Origin: Cardiobacteriaceae bacterium TAE3-ERU3 | GTDB taxonomy: Bacteria; Pseudomonadota; Gammaproteobacteria; Cardiobacteriales; Cardiobacteriaceae | Length of the DNA: 64,000 bases | Assembly: GCA_019218315.1 (NCBI GenBank) | Contig: JAHUUI010000002.1 | Span: forward strand, 186,001-250,000 | Reading direction: 5' to 3' | Shown here: one piece after another, positions 32,397-42,049 of the stretch | Layout: every line of letters starts with the position of its first letter | How positions within the stretch are numbered: position 1 is the first letter of the stretch | Program-made: the position numbers and the translations under genes | Notes under the pieces: generated by a model | What the model saw: only the letters and a program-made list of their open reading frames with translations | The model's database searches: none | Told to the model about the DNA's origin: nothing

Positions 32397-32683
32397 GAGA
32401 GAAACGCTCCATTATCCAATTCATAAACGGCCAACATCTTACGCAAATGTTCACCAATATTCACCCATTGCAGTTCTATTTCTTGCTCACGTGCTTTGCG
32501 AATCAGCAAAACCAAAGCTGCTATACCAATACTGTCTGCTTTCTCTACTTTATGTGCATCAATAGTGACAGAATCAGCCGGAAAGCTAATCTGGCGGCTA
32601 CTCAAGCCCTCACAATCAGCTAGGCAAAAACTGGCTGGCAGGCACAGTGTCGTGCCCTGCCAATCATCAAAAACATTACTCAT
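32381..32683 (-). CDS. mlaB: STAS-domain protein MlaB
   Basis: 100 residues from the ATG that overlaps mlaC by eight bases; another ATG six bases upstream is possible. It is a STAS domain: VTIDAHKVEKADSIGIAALVLL holds the central beta-alpha segment with the conserved Asp-Ser pair. MlaB binds the ATPase MlaF in the inner-membrane MlaFEDB complex and is required for its activity. Sequence conservation in this family is low, so the call leans on position at the end of mlaFEDC. Confidence 0.8.
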
Positions 32684-33284
32684 TGCCATCCATACCGCGC
32701 ACTTTCTCAATCAGCCCATCAATACCAACGCGCTCTATATCACTGGCAAAGCTATTGCGGTAACTGAGCAGAATAGATACGTTTTCAAAGCTGGCATCAT
32801 AGATTTTCCATTGCCCATTTTGTTCGTGCAAGCTGAATACAATAATCGCCGGTTTTTTGCCTCGAGGAGTAACTTGCATGCGGACATCCGTCCGGTTGTA
32901 CTTATCAATACCAGAGTTACCAAGAATTTTGAACGTAGCATTGGTGTCGTATTGCTTCCAGCTGTCAGAATACAGGCGGATTAACATACTGCGAAATGCA
33001 TCGACAAAAGCATCCTGCTGAGCTGGCGTTGCTTGGTTCCAGTAGCGGCCAAGGACAATACGCGACATGATTTTGAAATCGAGATACGGCAAAATTTCAT
33101 TGTCAATCAATTTATTGAGTGCAGCACGGTCGTTGCGATACAGCTCGGGTTTGCTATTTACCTCATCAAGCAAAACAGCTGCCTGCTGCTCAACCAATGC
33201 TTCTGCACCGGCCGGATTTGGTTCGGCATGTGCGGTAAGAGAAAAACCCACAAAGGCTGCTACAGCCATCAGTATTCTTTTCAT
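32676..33284 (-). CDS. mlaC: Periplasmic phospholipid-binding protein MlaC
   Basis: 202 residues with a clear signal peptide ending LTAHAEPN. The mature part is an NTF2-like MlaC (Ttg2) domain with FKIMSRIVLGRYWNQATPAQ and RLYSDSW, the usual conserved stretch. MlaC shuttles phospholipid between the outer-membrane MlaA complex and inner-membrane MlaFEDB. A 60-base gap separates it from mlaD, the largest gap inside this operon. Confidence 0.9.
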   Translation of the reverse strand: MKRILMAVAAFVGFSLTAHAEPNPAGAEALVEQQAAVLLDEVNSKPELYRNDRAALNKLIDNEILPYLDFKIMSRIVLGRYWNQATPAQQDAFVDAFRSMLIRLYSDSWKQYDTNATFKILGNSGIDKYNRTDVRMQVTPRGKKPAIIVFSLHEQNGQWKIYDASFENVSILLSYRNSFASDIERVGIDGLIEKVRGMDGNE

Positions 33285-33344
33285 CCTTTTTTCCTCGTTG
33301 GTTAAACCATCATTATCATTAAAAAATAAATGCCGTGTCAGTTA

Positions 33345-33806
33345 CTATTTCGTCGAGATATCACTGACGAACTGCTGAATCAGGCGTTCAATGACCATTG
33401 AAGAGCCAGTATATGCAATCTGATCACCATCTTCGAGTGTGGCAATGCCGCCCCCCTCAGTAATCCCGATGTATTTTTCCCCAAGTAAACCAGCTGTCAG
33501 TACTTCTGCACTGCTGTCATTACCAAAATTGTTGTATTCAATGGATATCTCGAGGTCTACACGTGCCTGCATGCTTGCTGGGTCAAGCGTGATAGATTTA
33601 ACCTTTCCGATCTGGACACCAGCTGACGTTACAGAGGCATTTTTATTCAGGCCACTAACATCTGTAAACATACCGTAAACTGTATAAGTACTCGATGCAT
33701 GAAAGCCTCCCATGTCTGTCGTACGCAGCCCCAGAAATGCAGTTGCCGCAAGCGCGAGAATAACGAACAACCCCACCGCAACGCTGACAAAGCGATTATC
33801 TTGCAT
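33345..33806 (-). CDS. mlaD: MCE-domain lipid transport protein MlaD
   Basis: 153 residues from the ATG behind GGAGG, one base after the mlaE stop. One membrane helix (about 9-27) and a single MCE domain with the pore-loop region GLLGEKYIGI. MlaD forms a hexameric ring on MlaE that holds lipid in the periplasmic channel. The length agrees with single-MCE MlaD proteins. Confidence 0.92.
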   Translation of the reverse strand: MQDNRFVSVAVGLFVILALAATAFLGLRTTDMGGFHASSTYTVYGMFTDVSGLNKNASVTSAGVQIGKVKSITLDPASMQARVDLEISIEYNNFGNDSSAEVLTAGLLGEKYIGITEGGGIATLEDGDQIAYTGSSMVIERLIQQFVSDISTK

Positions 33807-33807
33807 A

Positions 33808-34587
33808 CTAACCTCCAAACATAAACGCAGTAAGGATGAAATCCAACCCCAGTACCGCTAGTGAACCAAGAACAACTGTTTTCGTCGTTGCAACCCCCAT
33901 ACCGCGTACGGTAGGAGATGAAGCAAAACCCTGATAAACCGCAATGGCAGATATCACGATACCGAAAATAAAACTTTTTATAACCAAGCCTTCAATCAGG
34001 TCATTATAAAGGTTAACCCCATTTTGCATCTGCGACCAGAATATACCGGCATCAACCCCGAGATTAATTACCCCGACGACATAAGCTCCACAAATCGCAA
34101 CTCCGACAAACAACATCGCCAATAGAGGCATCGCCAGTAAAGCACCCCAAAAACGCGGTACACCAACTTGACGGACGGGATCAATACCCATCATCTCCAT
34201 TGCCGCAAGCTGTTCAGTGGTTTTCATCAAGCTGATTTCAGCGGTAAATGCTGATCCCGCTCGGCCGGCAAACAATAGCGCACTGACAACAGCACCAAGC
34301 TCGCGCATCAAAGATAGCGAAACCATTAAACTCAATGATTCTTCAGCCCCAAAGCGCACAAAAATGGTATACCCCTGAAATGCGAGAACCATTCCAACAA
34401 AAAAGCCGGCAACAATAATGATCGGTAATGACAGCACACCAGCTGAAAAAAGTGCGCGAATTGCCTGAATCGGCTTGCGCCACAACTCACTCGTCCCCGC
34501 AATAAGGCGCAACAAAAACAAAGTAAAGCTGCCAATACCGCTAACGACCTCAATACATCGATCACCAAAGCGAGCTAACCATTGCAT
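33808..34587 (-). CDS. mlaE: Phospholipid ABC transporter permease MlaE
   Basis: 259 residues from the second ATG of ATGATCATG; the G-rich Shine-Dalgarno is better spaced for it than for the first ATG. It is a MlaE/YrbE permease with about five hydrophobic segments. The segment ELGAVVSALLFAGRAGSAFTAEI with the following AAMEMMGIDPVR is the family hallmark that contacts MlaF. It forms the membrane core of MlaFEDB. Confidence 0.93.
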   Translation of the reverse strand: MQWLARFGDRCIEVVSGIGSFTLFLLRLIAGTSELWRKPIQAIRALFSAGVLSLPIIIVAGFFVGMVLAFQGYTIFVRFGAEESLSLMVSLSLMRELGAVVSALLFAGRAGSAFTAEISLMKTTEQLAAMEMMGIDPVRQVGVPRFWGALLAMPLLAMLFVGVAICGAYVVGVINLGVDAGIFWSQMQNGVNLYNDLIEGLVIKSFIFGIVISAIAVYQGFASSPTVRGMGVATTKTVVLGSLAVLGLDFILTAFMFGG

Positions 34588-34589
34588 GA

Positions 34590-35390
34590 TCATTTCACCC
34601 CCAGCAAAGTATCTGAATAAGACATACCAGGATAATGATATGGCACGGGCCCATCACTTTCAGCGTGCATGAACTGATGAACCAGTGGGTCGTCAGATGC
34701 ATACAGTGCGTCGGGGCAATCATTGGCGACCACGCGCCCACCTGCAATCAAGATGATCCGATCCGCAATACGAGAAGCCTCCGCAATATCATGGGACACC
34801 ACGATACTGGTCATGCCAAGGCTATCATTTAGATCACGCACTAATCGCGCAAGCACACCGAGTGAAATTGGGTCTTGCCCGGTAAACGGCTCATCATAAA
34901 TCATCAGCTTTGGATCACGCACAATAGCACGCGCCAATGCCGCACGTCGGGCCATTCCACCAGATAATTCTGATGGCATCAAATCCCTCGCACCGAGTAG
35001 CCCTACACGCTGCAACTTCATATCAACGATGATATCTATCAATTCATCGCTCAATTTCGTTTTTTCGCGCAACGGAAAAGCCACATTTGCCCCAACCGTC
35101 ATATCGCTAAATAACGCTCCACTTTGGAACAACATACTCATATCACTGCGTAGTGCCATCAGCTGCCGCTTGCCCATGCCGTTTAAGCGTTTTCCAAGAG
35201 TTGTCACTTCACCGCAATCAACCTTTAATTGCCCGGTAATGATTTTCATCAAAGTGGTTTTACCGGTGCCACTCGGCCCCATCACTGCAATGACTTCACC
35301 AGCCGGAAAATCCACATCAATGTTATCAAAGATGATCCGTTTGCCACGGCGAAAAGTCATGCCGCGCAAGCTTGCTATTGCATCAGTCAT
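34590..35390 (-). CDS. mlaF: Phospholipid ABC transporter ATPase MlaF
   Basis: A 266-residue ABC ATPase. Walker A GPSGTGKT is at 38-45, the signature ELSGGMARR at 141-149, Walker B LMIYDEP at 162-168, and the switch VVSHD follows. The Met-Ala-Arg-Arg after LSGG is typical of MlaF. GGAGG stands before the ATG, which overlaps the end of the EVE gene by eight bases. It powers lipid movement through MlaED. Confidence 0.94.
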   Translation of the reverse strand: MTDAIASLRGMTFRRGKRIIFDNIDVDFPAGEVIAVMGPSGTGKTTLMKIITGQLKVDCGEVTTLGKRLNGMGKRQLMALRSDMSMLFQSGALFSDMTVGANVAFPLREKTKLSDELIDIIVDMKLQRVGLLGARDLMPSELSGGMARRAALARAIVRDPKLMIYDEPFTGQDPISLGVLARLVRDLNDSLGMTSIVVSHDIAEASRIADRIILIAGGRVVANDCPDALYASDDPLVHQFMHAESDGPVPYHYPGMSYSDTLLGVK

Positions 35391-35853
35391 TTACGCCTCC
35401 GAGTTTTAAAATGTGAGCCCATTGTTGCGGCGTCACTGGCATTACTGATAGTCGATTGCCTTTTTGAAGCAACGCCATGCCAGCCAAACTTGGTTCTTCA
35501 CGCATGTTTTTTAAAGCTACGAAGTTAGGCAGGTAGCGAACGCTACGAACATCAACCTGCCACCACCTTGGTGACTCCTCGCTGCTACGCGCATCAAAAT
35601 AGTGAGATTTGGTATCAAACTGGCTAGGATCCGGGTACGCAGCCCGAATCACTTCAGCAATCCCCGCGATACCTGGCTTAGGTGTTGAAGAGTGATAGAA
35701 AAACACTTGATCACCCACAACCATATCGCGCATAAAATTACGCGCCTGATAGTTACGCACACCACTCCAGCCTTCGCCCTGCTCACCACATGCTACTAGA
35801 TCATCGAATGAAAATTCATCCGGCTCTGATTTCATTAGCCAGTAAGCAGGCAC
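35383..35853 (-). CDS. EVE-domain protein
   Basis: 156 residues from a GTG with GAGG eight bases upstream; this gives the family N-terminus VPAYWLMKSEPDEFS. The PUA-like EVE domain has GVRNYQARNFMRDM, GDQVFFYHSS and the closing LQKGNRLSVMPV. EVE domains bind modified bases in DNA or RNA and are common as stand-alone genes in proteobacteria; the target here is unknown. It lies between tamB and mlaF and is coupled to mlaF, but nothing suggests a role in lipid transport. Confidence 0.85.
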   Translation of the reverse strand: MPAYWLMKSEPDEFSFDDLVACGEQGEGWSGVRNYQARNFMRDMVVGDQVFFYHSSTPKPGIAGIAEVIRAAYPDPSQFDTKSHYFDARSSEESPRWWQVDVRSVRYLPNFVALKNMREEPSLAGMALLQKGNRLSVMPVTPQQWAHILKLGGVND

Positions 35854-35914
35854 TGTACAATCCTCAAATTTCGTGACAAAAGTGCGGCATGATAGCACAC
35901 CGCACCCAAGTCAT

Positions 35915-38900
35915 TTAATTGCTTTCAAATTCGTAAATAAAGTCAATTGCATTATCTTGCCCACTTGCCGTTGCTTCGGCTTTGAGACGATCACTGAATT
36001 GATAACGAGCAATAAATTCCGTCAGTGCAGTAAAGAAATTAGACTGCATACCAACATACAGGTCATCACCAAGGTACTTACCTGCTTTCATGCCGGTTAC
36101 GCCAATATCTAAAACATCAAGCCCTGTTTCCTGCGCAAGATTATCCGGGAAGACGCCGCCTAGCGTATAGCTCGCAGCGGTTTGGAGCAATGCATCTGTA
36201 TCCGTGCCTGAATCAGGCGCACGCCCAAACAATAAATAAGAGAGAATTGCCGAATCAGGCATTGCCGGGTTTGAAGTCAGGGTTAGGTGTAAATGCTCAA
36301 CATCGCCATTAATCTGTGCACCAGCTTGAACATCTGCAATCTCACGCAATGCCAGTACTTCTACTGTAGGGTTAGCTATATTGCCACCAGAAAAGGTTAC
36401 TCGCCCGCGCTTGATATCGAGCTCTTGCCCATAAAGTTCGTAGATACCACTAGCGACTGAAATCGTACCTTCTGCTGTGATAGGACGATTCGGACGCATA
36501 AATACCGTAATACCACCAATTAAGCGCAAATTGACGTCGCTGTTGTTGAAGTAAACTTGATCGCCCAGCTCGACAGCAATACTTGCATTAAAGGGTGTCT
36601 GCGCGTTCTTGATTTTTTCCTGGGTAGATTTGTCGTCCTTGCCGACAATCACTACATCTTTCGAGACACTCACACCACCTGAAGTATCAGGTATTGATAC
36701 ACGTGCCTCTGGAATGATCACTTTCCCATCAACATTGATGCCCTGATCCGGATCTATTTTGACATCGAAACTTGGCGTCACGACAACGCGCATATTTTCC
36801 GCATCGGCGATCAACATATTCTGGCCATCAAGATTAAGATCAAGGCGTACAGGCGCTAAAGCCAGAGCGCCATTGATATCGAGGGCGCCACGTGGCGTGC
36901 CTACTTGACCATTGATATCAATTTTGCCTGTGCGTGCCGCTGAAAGCTGCAAGCGAATATCACTCAGCTCTGTTGCATATTCAGGAATAACAATATAGCC
37001 GCCAGCAAGCTCGATTTGCCCACCTACAGCAGGATTAGACGCAGCTCCTGAAAAACGTAAATCACCATTAATGCTGCCACGCATGTCACTAACCATTGGT
37101 ACGAGATAGCGGAATTCACCGATATCTGGAATATTTACTGCAAGTTGCCCATCTAGCTTGGGCGCAGAAAAGTCACTGATCCGGGTACGGAGGCTAAGTT
37201 CACCAGCATCAGCAAATGCAATGTCTGACGCTATATTTGCCTGCTGTCCCTTAAATGCGGCAATAATGTTTCCTTTGGTCAGGTCCAAGGTGACTGGAGC
37301 AGAATCCTCAGGAGCAATAACAATATTCCCGGGTGTAAAGGTGATATCAGCTTGCCCGCTCATCTGCCCATTAGCCGCAATGCGTACATCCCCTTTCCCC
37401 TGTGCAGTGATTGTTGTGCGGATCATGTCAGGTATAAATGCTGCAAAGCTTTGCGGCGATAATTTGTCAATTCGATAAGTAATTGCGGTTTGCTGATCAT
37501 GCGCTACATCAACACACAAACCCGATATCCCATCCACGAGGCAAAAATCGTCCAGTTTTTGACTTTTGGGTGATACCGCCAGAGCACTCGCTTGCTGCAA
37601 GTGCCAATTCAAGCCATCTCCGGTTGCATTAAGCTGAGTAATTTTCCCAACCCAACTATCAAGTGCTTTTAGCCCGCCTTGTGCAGCCAAATCAAGATTG
37701 AATTCCCCACCATTGGTTAAGAATTTTATAGTGTGTTGATCAAACTTGCCCTCTGTATTCAGGGCGATAGACTGCCATTGCTGACCAGCCAGCGATACGC
37801 CCGAAAGATTAATGGTATTGTTCAACGCACCACCTGTACGCAACGCGCTATCTAAGCGAACATCAGCGCTACTGATACGGTAATCCTGATACGCAATATT
37901 TTTTGCTGAAGCAGTTATATCCACTTCAGGCTGTTCAGCGTTACCTTTGATTGAACCAACAGCATCGAAAGTACCACCAAGTGGCTTGTACAGGGATGAC
38001 AAATTACGCCCTTCAATGTTGAACTTCATATCAAATTTGCCATCGGCGACACCACCGCTGACAGCAAATTTATTCTCCCCCAGGCCAACCTCCATGCCCT
38101 GCATACTGACTGAACCATTTTCCAAGATGACACTACCTTGTCCCCTCAGAGGCTCACCATTCAACGTGCCGCTGATGGATTTTATTTCTGCGTTAGCATT
38201 GAGCTTACCGGATTTTGAAATCTTCCCTTCACTGGCAATATCTGCGTTAACCTTACCTTCATAGCCGTCAACAAAGGCGCCCGGATTGAAATTTTCCGTC
38301 TTTAGATCAATAGACCAACTGATTTCAGGCTGTAAATCAGCACTTCCCGTAAGTCTGGCACGCCCATCACCCTGCTGCAAAACAAGATCAATATCATTAA
38401 CCCGCTTGGGGTTGACTCTCGCACCGCCACTTAAGCGACTTTGCGGAAAGTCACGGCCTGAGGCGATTAAATCAGTTTGGACATCTAACCCGTCGATATT
38501 ACCTTTTGCCTGTAATCCACCTTGAGCAGAGTCAAATAGTACCGCATTGCTATCGGGATCTTTATAGCGTAAGTTTTGCCACTGCAAATCTGCGTCGATA
38601 TTCGGATCATTAACTGCACCAGTCAAGCTGGCATGGCCTTTCACCGCACCACTGATCCCTGGCACCAAAGCCCCTAACTGACCAGCATCAATATCAAGCG
38701 CCAACTCTCCTCCACTTTGATCGAGCACACCGTTAGCATTAATCCGGTTATTGGCGATATTGAGTCGTAAATTCTCTGCGCGAATACCGCTGCTATCGTA
38801 ATGTACTGCGCCATTACCTTCGAGAGGGTAATCAAGCAATGAGCCACCCAGCTCATTGATGGTCATATCAGCGGCTATATCACCGTCGCTTGAGATTGTA

Positions 38901-41900
38901 CCGCTGCTGGCGATATTGGCATTGATATTTCCAGGATAGTCCGGCACAAAACGGCTTGGATCAAAATCTTTGCTATCAATCTTAATATCCCAACTTACGT
39001 CTGGCTGAATAGCCACACTACCAGTAACGTGAGCGGTACCTTTACCACTAACAAGCTGCAAATCAATATCACTGACCTGCTCTTGATTAACATGAGCACG
39101 CCCTTTTAGGCTGCTTTGTGGAAAATCTCGCCCAGATGCCGTCAACTCAGTTTGCACATTGAGCCCATCAAGATTGCCTTCTGCTTGCAGCCTACCTAGT
39201 GGTGAATCAAACAAAACAGCATCCACTTGCGTATCTGTGTAGCTCAGGTTTTGCCACTGTATGTCAGTGTCGATAGTGGGGTCATCAATGGCACCAGTAA
39301 GCGTTGCTTTACCACTCACGGCACCAGCAACACCCGGCACTAAAGCACCAAGCTGATTAGCATCAATATCTAGCGCAAGTTCACCACCACTTTCATTGAG
39401 TTCTCCATTGGCACTGATTCGGTTTCCGGCAATATTGAGCAGCAAATTATCTGCACGTATGCCATCTTTATCGAAGCGGATATCCCCATTGCCTTTGAGT
39501 GGTTGGTTTAACAGCGTACCGTTAAGCTCGTGAATCGTCGCATAAGCTGCAATTTTTCGGTCACTTGTGATCACGCCATTACTGGCAATATTGGCATTAA
39601 TATTACCCGGGTAGTCTGACGCAAAACGGCCTGGATCAAAATTTTGACTCTCAACATTGACGTCCCAAGCAATATCGGGCTTAAGTGTGACCACTCCGGT
39701 CACATGTGCTGTACCTTCGCCGCTTGTAAGCTGCAAGTCCATATTACTGATTTCAGTCTGGCTCACATCTGCACGGCCACCCAAGTGACTTTGAGGAAAA
39801 TCACGGCCAGATGCAGTCAAATCAGTGACAACATTCAGCCCTTCTAAATTACCTTTCGCTTGTAGAGTTCCTTGCTCAGACTCAAATAATACGGTCTTGC
39901 TCTCACTTTCTGTATAACTCAGGTTTTGCCACTGCAAATCTGCATTGATATTAGGATCATCAATCACGCCACTTAAAGTGGCTTTACCACTTACAGCACC
40001 CGTCATTTCAGGTACCAATGTTGCCAGCTGGGCGGCATCAATATCTAATAACAACTGACCATCGCTGTCGTTAAGCTCACCGTTTGCATTAACCCGATTG
40101 CCCGCAATATTGAGCAGTAAGTTATCTGCACGAATGCTATTTTCATCGTAATGAACAGCACCATTACCAGTAAGGGGTAAATTGAGTAACGTACCAACAA
40201 GCTCATTAATAGTGGCACTGACCGCAATTTTTCCATCACTTGCGATGACACCGCTGCTATCAATATTGGCATTAATACTACCTGGATAATCTGATACAAA
40301 ACGACCCGGATCGAATTGCTCACTGACGACATTGACATCCCAGGCAAGATCTGGCTTCAATGCAACTGCACCAGTCACATGGGCACGACCTTCACCACTG
40401 ACAAGCTGCAAGTCAATATCCCTGATTCGCTCAACAGATGCGACCGCTTTCCCTTCAACTTGAGTAGGTGGGAAATCACGACCGCTGGCTTCAGTACTGA
40501 CCAATAAATTTAATGCACTGGGCTGACCTGAAATATCCAAATCCCCATTAGAATGACGCAACAATTGCTCACCGCTATCATTGGTATAGGAAAGATCACG
40601 CCACTTCAGCGCTCCATCAATATCAAGATTACTTATATCACCACTCAACAGGAAGTGAGCATTGACATTGCCATCCACAGCCGGAGTCAAGTTATCCAAA
40701 TGCGCAGCATCAAGAATTACATTTAAGGCACTGTTACTTTCACCAAGCTCGCCAGTCGCAGTAATGGTATTTTCAGCAATATTGAGGTGGAAACCTTGGG
40801 CATTCACCCTTCCATTTGCATATCGCAGGGTACCGTCGCCATTGAGCGGGTAGCCTTGCCAACTACCTTGCAATGTATTGATCGTGAGCAAAGCATGCTG
40901 ATCCTTACTGCTTAACTCACCTTCTGTGACGACATCGGCATTAAGAGTCAGATCCAGATCTTTTTGGTAAGCGCTACCATCAATATCTCTAGCGGTTAAA
41001 CTTCCTTGCCAGCTGATAACGGGGGCGAAAGAAACCTCACCAATAAACGCCACCGTGCCGTTAAGCGTCCCAATATCAAGATGGATATCTTTCGCACCAT
41101 TGGCTGATACTTCCGCACCACCATTAATACTGGTTGCAGGAATGTCTTGCCCGGCCAATTGGGCATCTGCACTTATGGCAAGCTGCTCGAAGGGGCCAGC
41201 TGCACGTAAATACCCTTCTTCACTGGTGATGCTCTCAGCCACCGCCAGCTGCTGCCAGTCAACCTTTAAATCCAGCTGCTGCTTATCGAGTTCCACGAGG
41301 CCAGCAACTGTCGCATCAAGCTCTGCATAACCCGTTGCCGCAATATTCATGGCTGGCTTCAACACGCTCCCTGAAGCATCGATCTTGAGCTTCTGAGGCT
41401 CAGCAAGGTTGTGCACGGTAGCTTCCGCATCAAGCTTGAGCGGATAATCTTCCAAAGTTGTTAAATCCACATCCAATTGCGCATCGGCCAAATCACTACG
41501 CATCATCACCGCACTGGTAAGATGACCATGCTGGTAGCGTGCATTGAGCTCGGCGTGGTCAATCTTGATAATACTCGTGCCACTCTGTGATACAGCGACA
41601 TCATCAAGGCGTACTTCGTCAAGCACGACATCAAACGGCAAATCAATTTGTGGCAAATGCTTCGGTATACCACCAGATGTATCATCAGGCTGAGTACTTT
41701 CCTGCAGATCAATATCTGCCCCTGAAAGGAGCACTTGCGAAAATGCAACTCTTGCGGGTGAAAAGCCGCTGTCATTATCAATAATCAGCGCATCAGCGTG
41801 AGCATCAACCCCAGGACCCTGTAGCGAAAAATCTCGCCATGATTGGCGCGTCCACAAGTGCCCTTCCAGCGATGAATAGCTAATTTTGTAAGGGCTTAAC

Positions 41901-42046
41901 GCACTGATGACTCGAGGCAATTGCCGGTAGCCAGTCTCAGTCGCGGTAAAATATGCCAATAATGCAACCAGCAATAAGACGATCAACAGTAAAGTCAACA
42001 GCAGCCATTTGATTGACTTGAGTAAAAAACCAACAGTGTTTTTCAT
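35915..42046 (-). CDS. tamB: Translocation and assembly module TamB, greatly enlarged
   Basis: 2043 residues against about 1260 in E. coli. One N-terminal membrane anchor (about 12-33) is followed by a very long periplasmic beta-strand-rich region and the conserved C-terminal DUF490/TamB domain that closes with YQFSDRLKAEATASGQDNA. TamB is an AsmA-like protein that bridges the membranes and forms a hydrophobic groove for phospholipid transport, acting with TamA. The extra length comes from tandem modules: the motif SGRDFP recurs with its Asp at residues 524, 749, 974 and 1199, exactly 225 residues apart. It follows tamA by three bases, so the two are cotranscribed. The frame is open throughout, with no sign of decay. 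Confidence 0.93.
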   Translation of the reverse strand: MKNTVGFLLKSIKWLLLTLLLIVLLLVALLAYFTATETGYRQLPRVISALSPYKISYSSLEGHLWTRQSWRDFSLQGPGVDAHADALIIDNDSGFSPARVAFSQVLLSGADIDLQESTQPDDTSGGIPKHLPQIDLPFDVVLDEVRLDDVAVSQSGTSIIKIDHAELNARYQHGHLTSAVMMRSDLADAQLDVDLTTLEDYPLKLDAEATVHNLAEPQKLKIDASGSVLKPAMNIAATGYAELDATVAGLVELDKQQLDLKVDWQQLAVAESITSEEGYLRAAGPFEQLAISADAQLAGQDIPATSINGGAEVSANGAKDIHLDIGTLNGTVAFIGEVSFAPVISWQGSLTARDIDGSAYQKDLDLTLNADVVTEGELSSKDQHALLTINTLQGSWQGYPLNGDGTLRYANGRVNAQGFHLNIAENTITATGELGESNSALNVILDAAHLDNLTPAVDGNVNAHFLLSGDISNLDIDGALKWRDLSYTNDSGEQLLRHSNGDLDISGQPSALNLLVSTEASGRDFPPTQVEGKAVASVERIRDIDLQLVSGEGRAHVTGAVALKPDLAWDVNVVSEQFDPGRFVSDYPGSINANIDSSGVIASDGKIAVSATINELVGTLLNLPLTGNGAVHYDENSIRADNLLLNIAGNRVNANGELNDSDGQLLLDIDAAQLATLVPEMTGAVSGKATLSGVIDDPNINADLQWQNLSYTESESKTVLFESEQGTLQAKGNLEGLNVVTDLTASGRDFPQSHLGGRADVSQTEISNMDLQLTSGEGTAHVTGVVTLKPDIAWDVNVESQNFDPGRFASDYPGNINANIASNGVITSDRKIAAYATIHELNGTLLNQPLKGNGDIRFDKDGIRADNLLLNIAGNRISANGELNESGGELALDIDANQLGALVPGVAGAVSGKATLTGAIDDPTIDTDIQWQNLSYTDTQVDAVLFDSPLGRLQAEGNLDGLNVQTELTASGRDFPQSSLKGRAHVNQEQVSDIDLQLVSGKGTAHVTGSVAIQPDVSWDIKIDSKDFDPSRFVPDYPGNINANIASSGTISSDGDIAADMTINELGGSLLDYPLEGNGAVHYDSSGIRAENLRLNIANNRINANGVLDQSGGELALDIDAGQLGALVPGISGAVKGHASLTGAVNDPNIDADLQWQNLRYKDPDSNAVLFDSAQGGLQAKGNIDGLDVQTDLIASGRDFPQSRLSGGARVNPKRVNDIDLVLQQGDGRARLTGSADLQPEISWSIDLKTENFNPGAFVDGYEGKVNADIASEGKISKSGKLNANAEIKSISGTLNGEPLRGQGSVILENGSVSMQGMEVGLGENKFAVSGGVADGKFDMKFNIEGRNLSSLYKPLGGTFDAVGSIKGNAEQPEVDITASAKNIAYQDYRISSADVRLDSALRTGGALNNTINLSGVSLAGQQWQSIALNTEGKFDQHTIKFLTNGGEFNLDLAAQGGLKALDSWVGKITQLNATGDGLNWHLQQASALAVSPKSQKLDDFCLVDGISGLCVDVAHDQQTAITYRIDKLSPQSFAAFIPDMIRTTITAQGKGDVRIAANGQMSGQADITFTPGNIVIAPEDSAPVTLDLTKGNIIAAFKGQQANIASDIAFADAGELSLRTRISDFSAPKLDGQLAVNIPDIGEFRYLVPMVSDMRGSINGDLRFSGAASNPAVGGQIELAGGYIVIPEYATELSDIRLQLSAARTGKIDINGQVGTPRGALDINGALALAPVRLDLNLDGQNMLIADAENMRVVVTPSFDVKIDPDQGINVDGKVIIPEARVSIPDTSGGVSVSKDVVIVGKDDKSTQEKIKNAQTPFNASIAVELGDQVYFNNSDVNLRLIGGITVFMRPNRPITAEGTISVASGIYELYGQELDIKRGRVTFSGGNIANPTVEVLALREIADVQAGAQINGDVEHLHLTLTSNPAMPDSAILSYLLFGRAPDSGTDTDALLQTAASYTLGGVFPDNLAQETGLDVLDIGVTGMKAGKYLGDDLYVGMQSNFFTALTEFIARYQFSDRLKAEATASGQDNAIDFIYEFESN
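38453..40477 (-). repeat. Three in-frame 675-bp tandem modules inside tamB
   Basis: Units 39803-40477, 39128-39802 and 38453-39127 each encode 225 residues. Each runs from DFP through SGEGxAHVTG, FDPxRFxxDYPGxINANI, IRAxNLxLNIAxNRxNANG, LxLDIDAxQL, GAVxGxAxLTGA and DLQWQNLxY back to ASGR. The protein copies agree at roughly two thirds of positions by eye. A diverged unit of 223 residues precedes them (40478-41146, marker QDIP) and a partial diverged unit follows (to about 38150). This is coding duplication, not a mobile element or CRISPR. Confidence 0.9.
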
Positions 42047-42049
42047 AAA

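Noticed and set aside
35878-35886. AAAGTGCGG, close to the Pasteurellaceae DNA uptake core
   Set aside because: It is a single near-match without the final base, and I noticed no others; the hairpin terminators share no common uptake-like sequence.
38150-41146. Regular repeats suggesting a CRISPR array or mobile repeats
   Set aside because: The period is 675 bp, the copies are diverged and all in frame within tamB; there are no short identical repeats with unique spacers.
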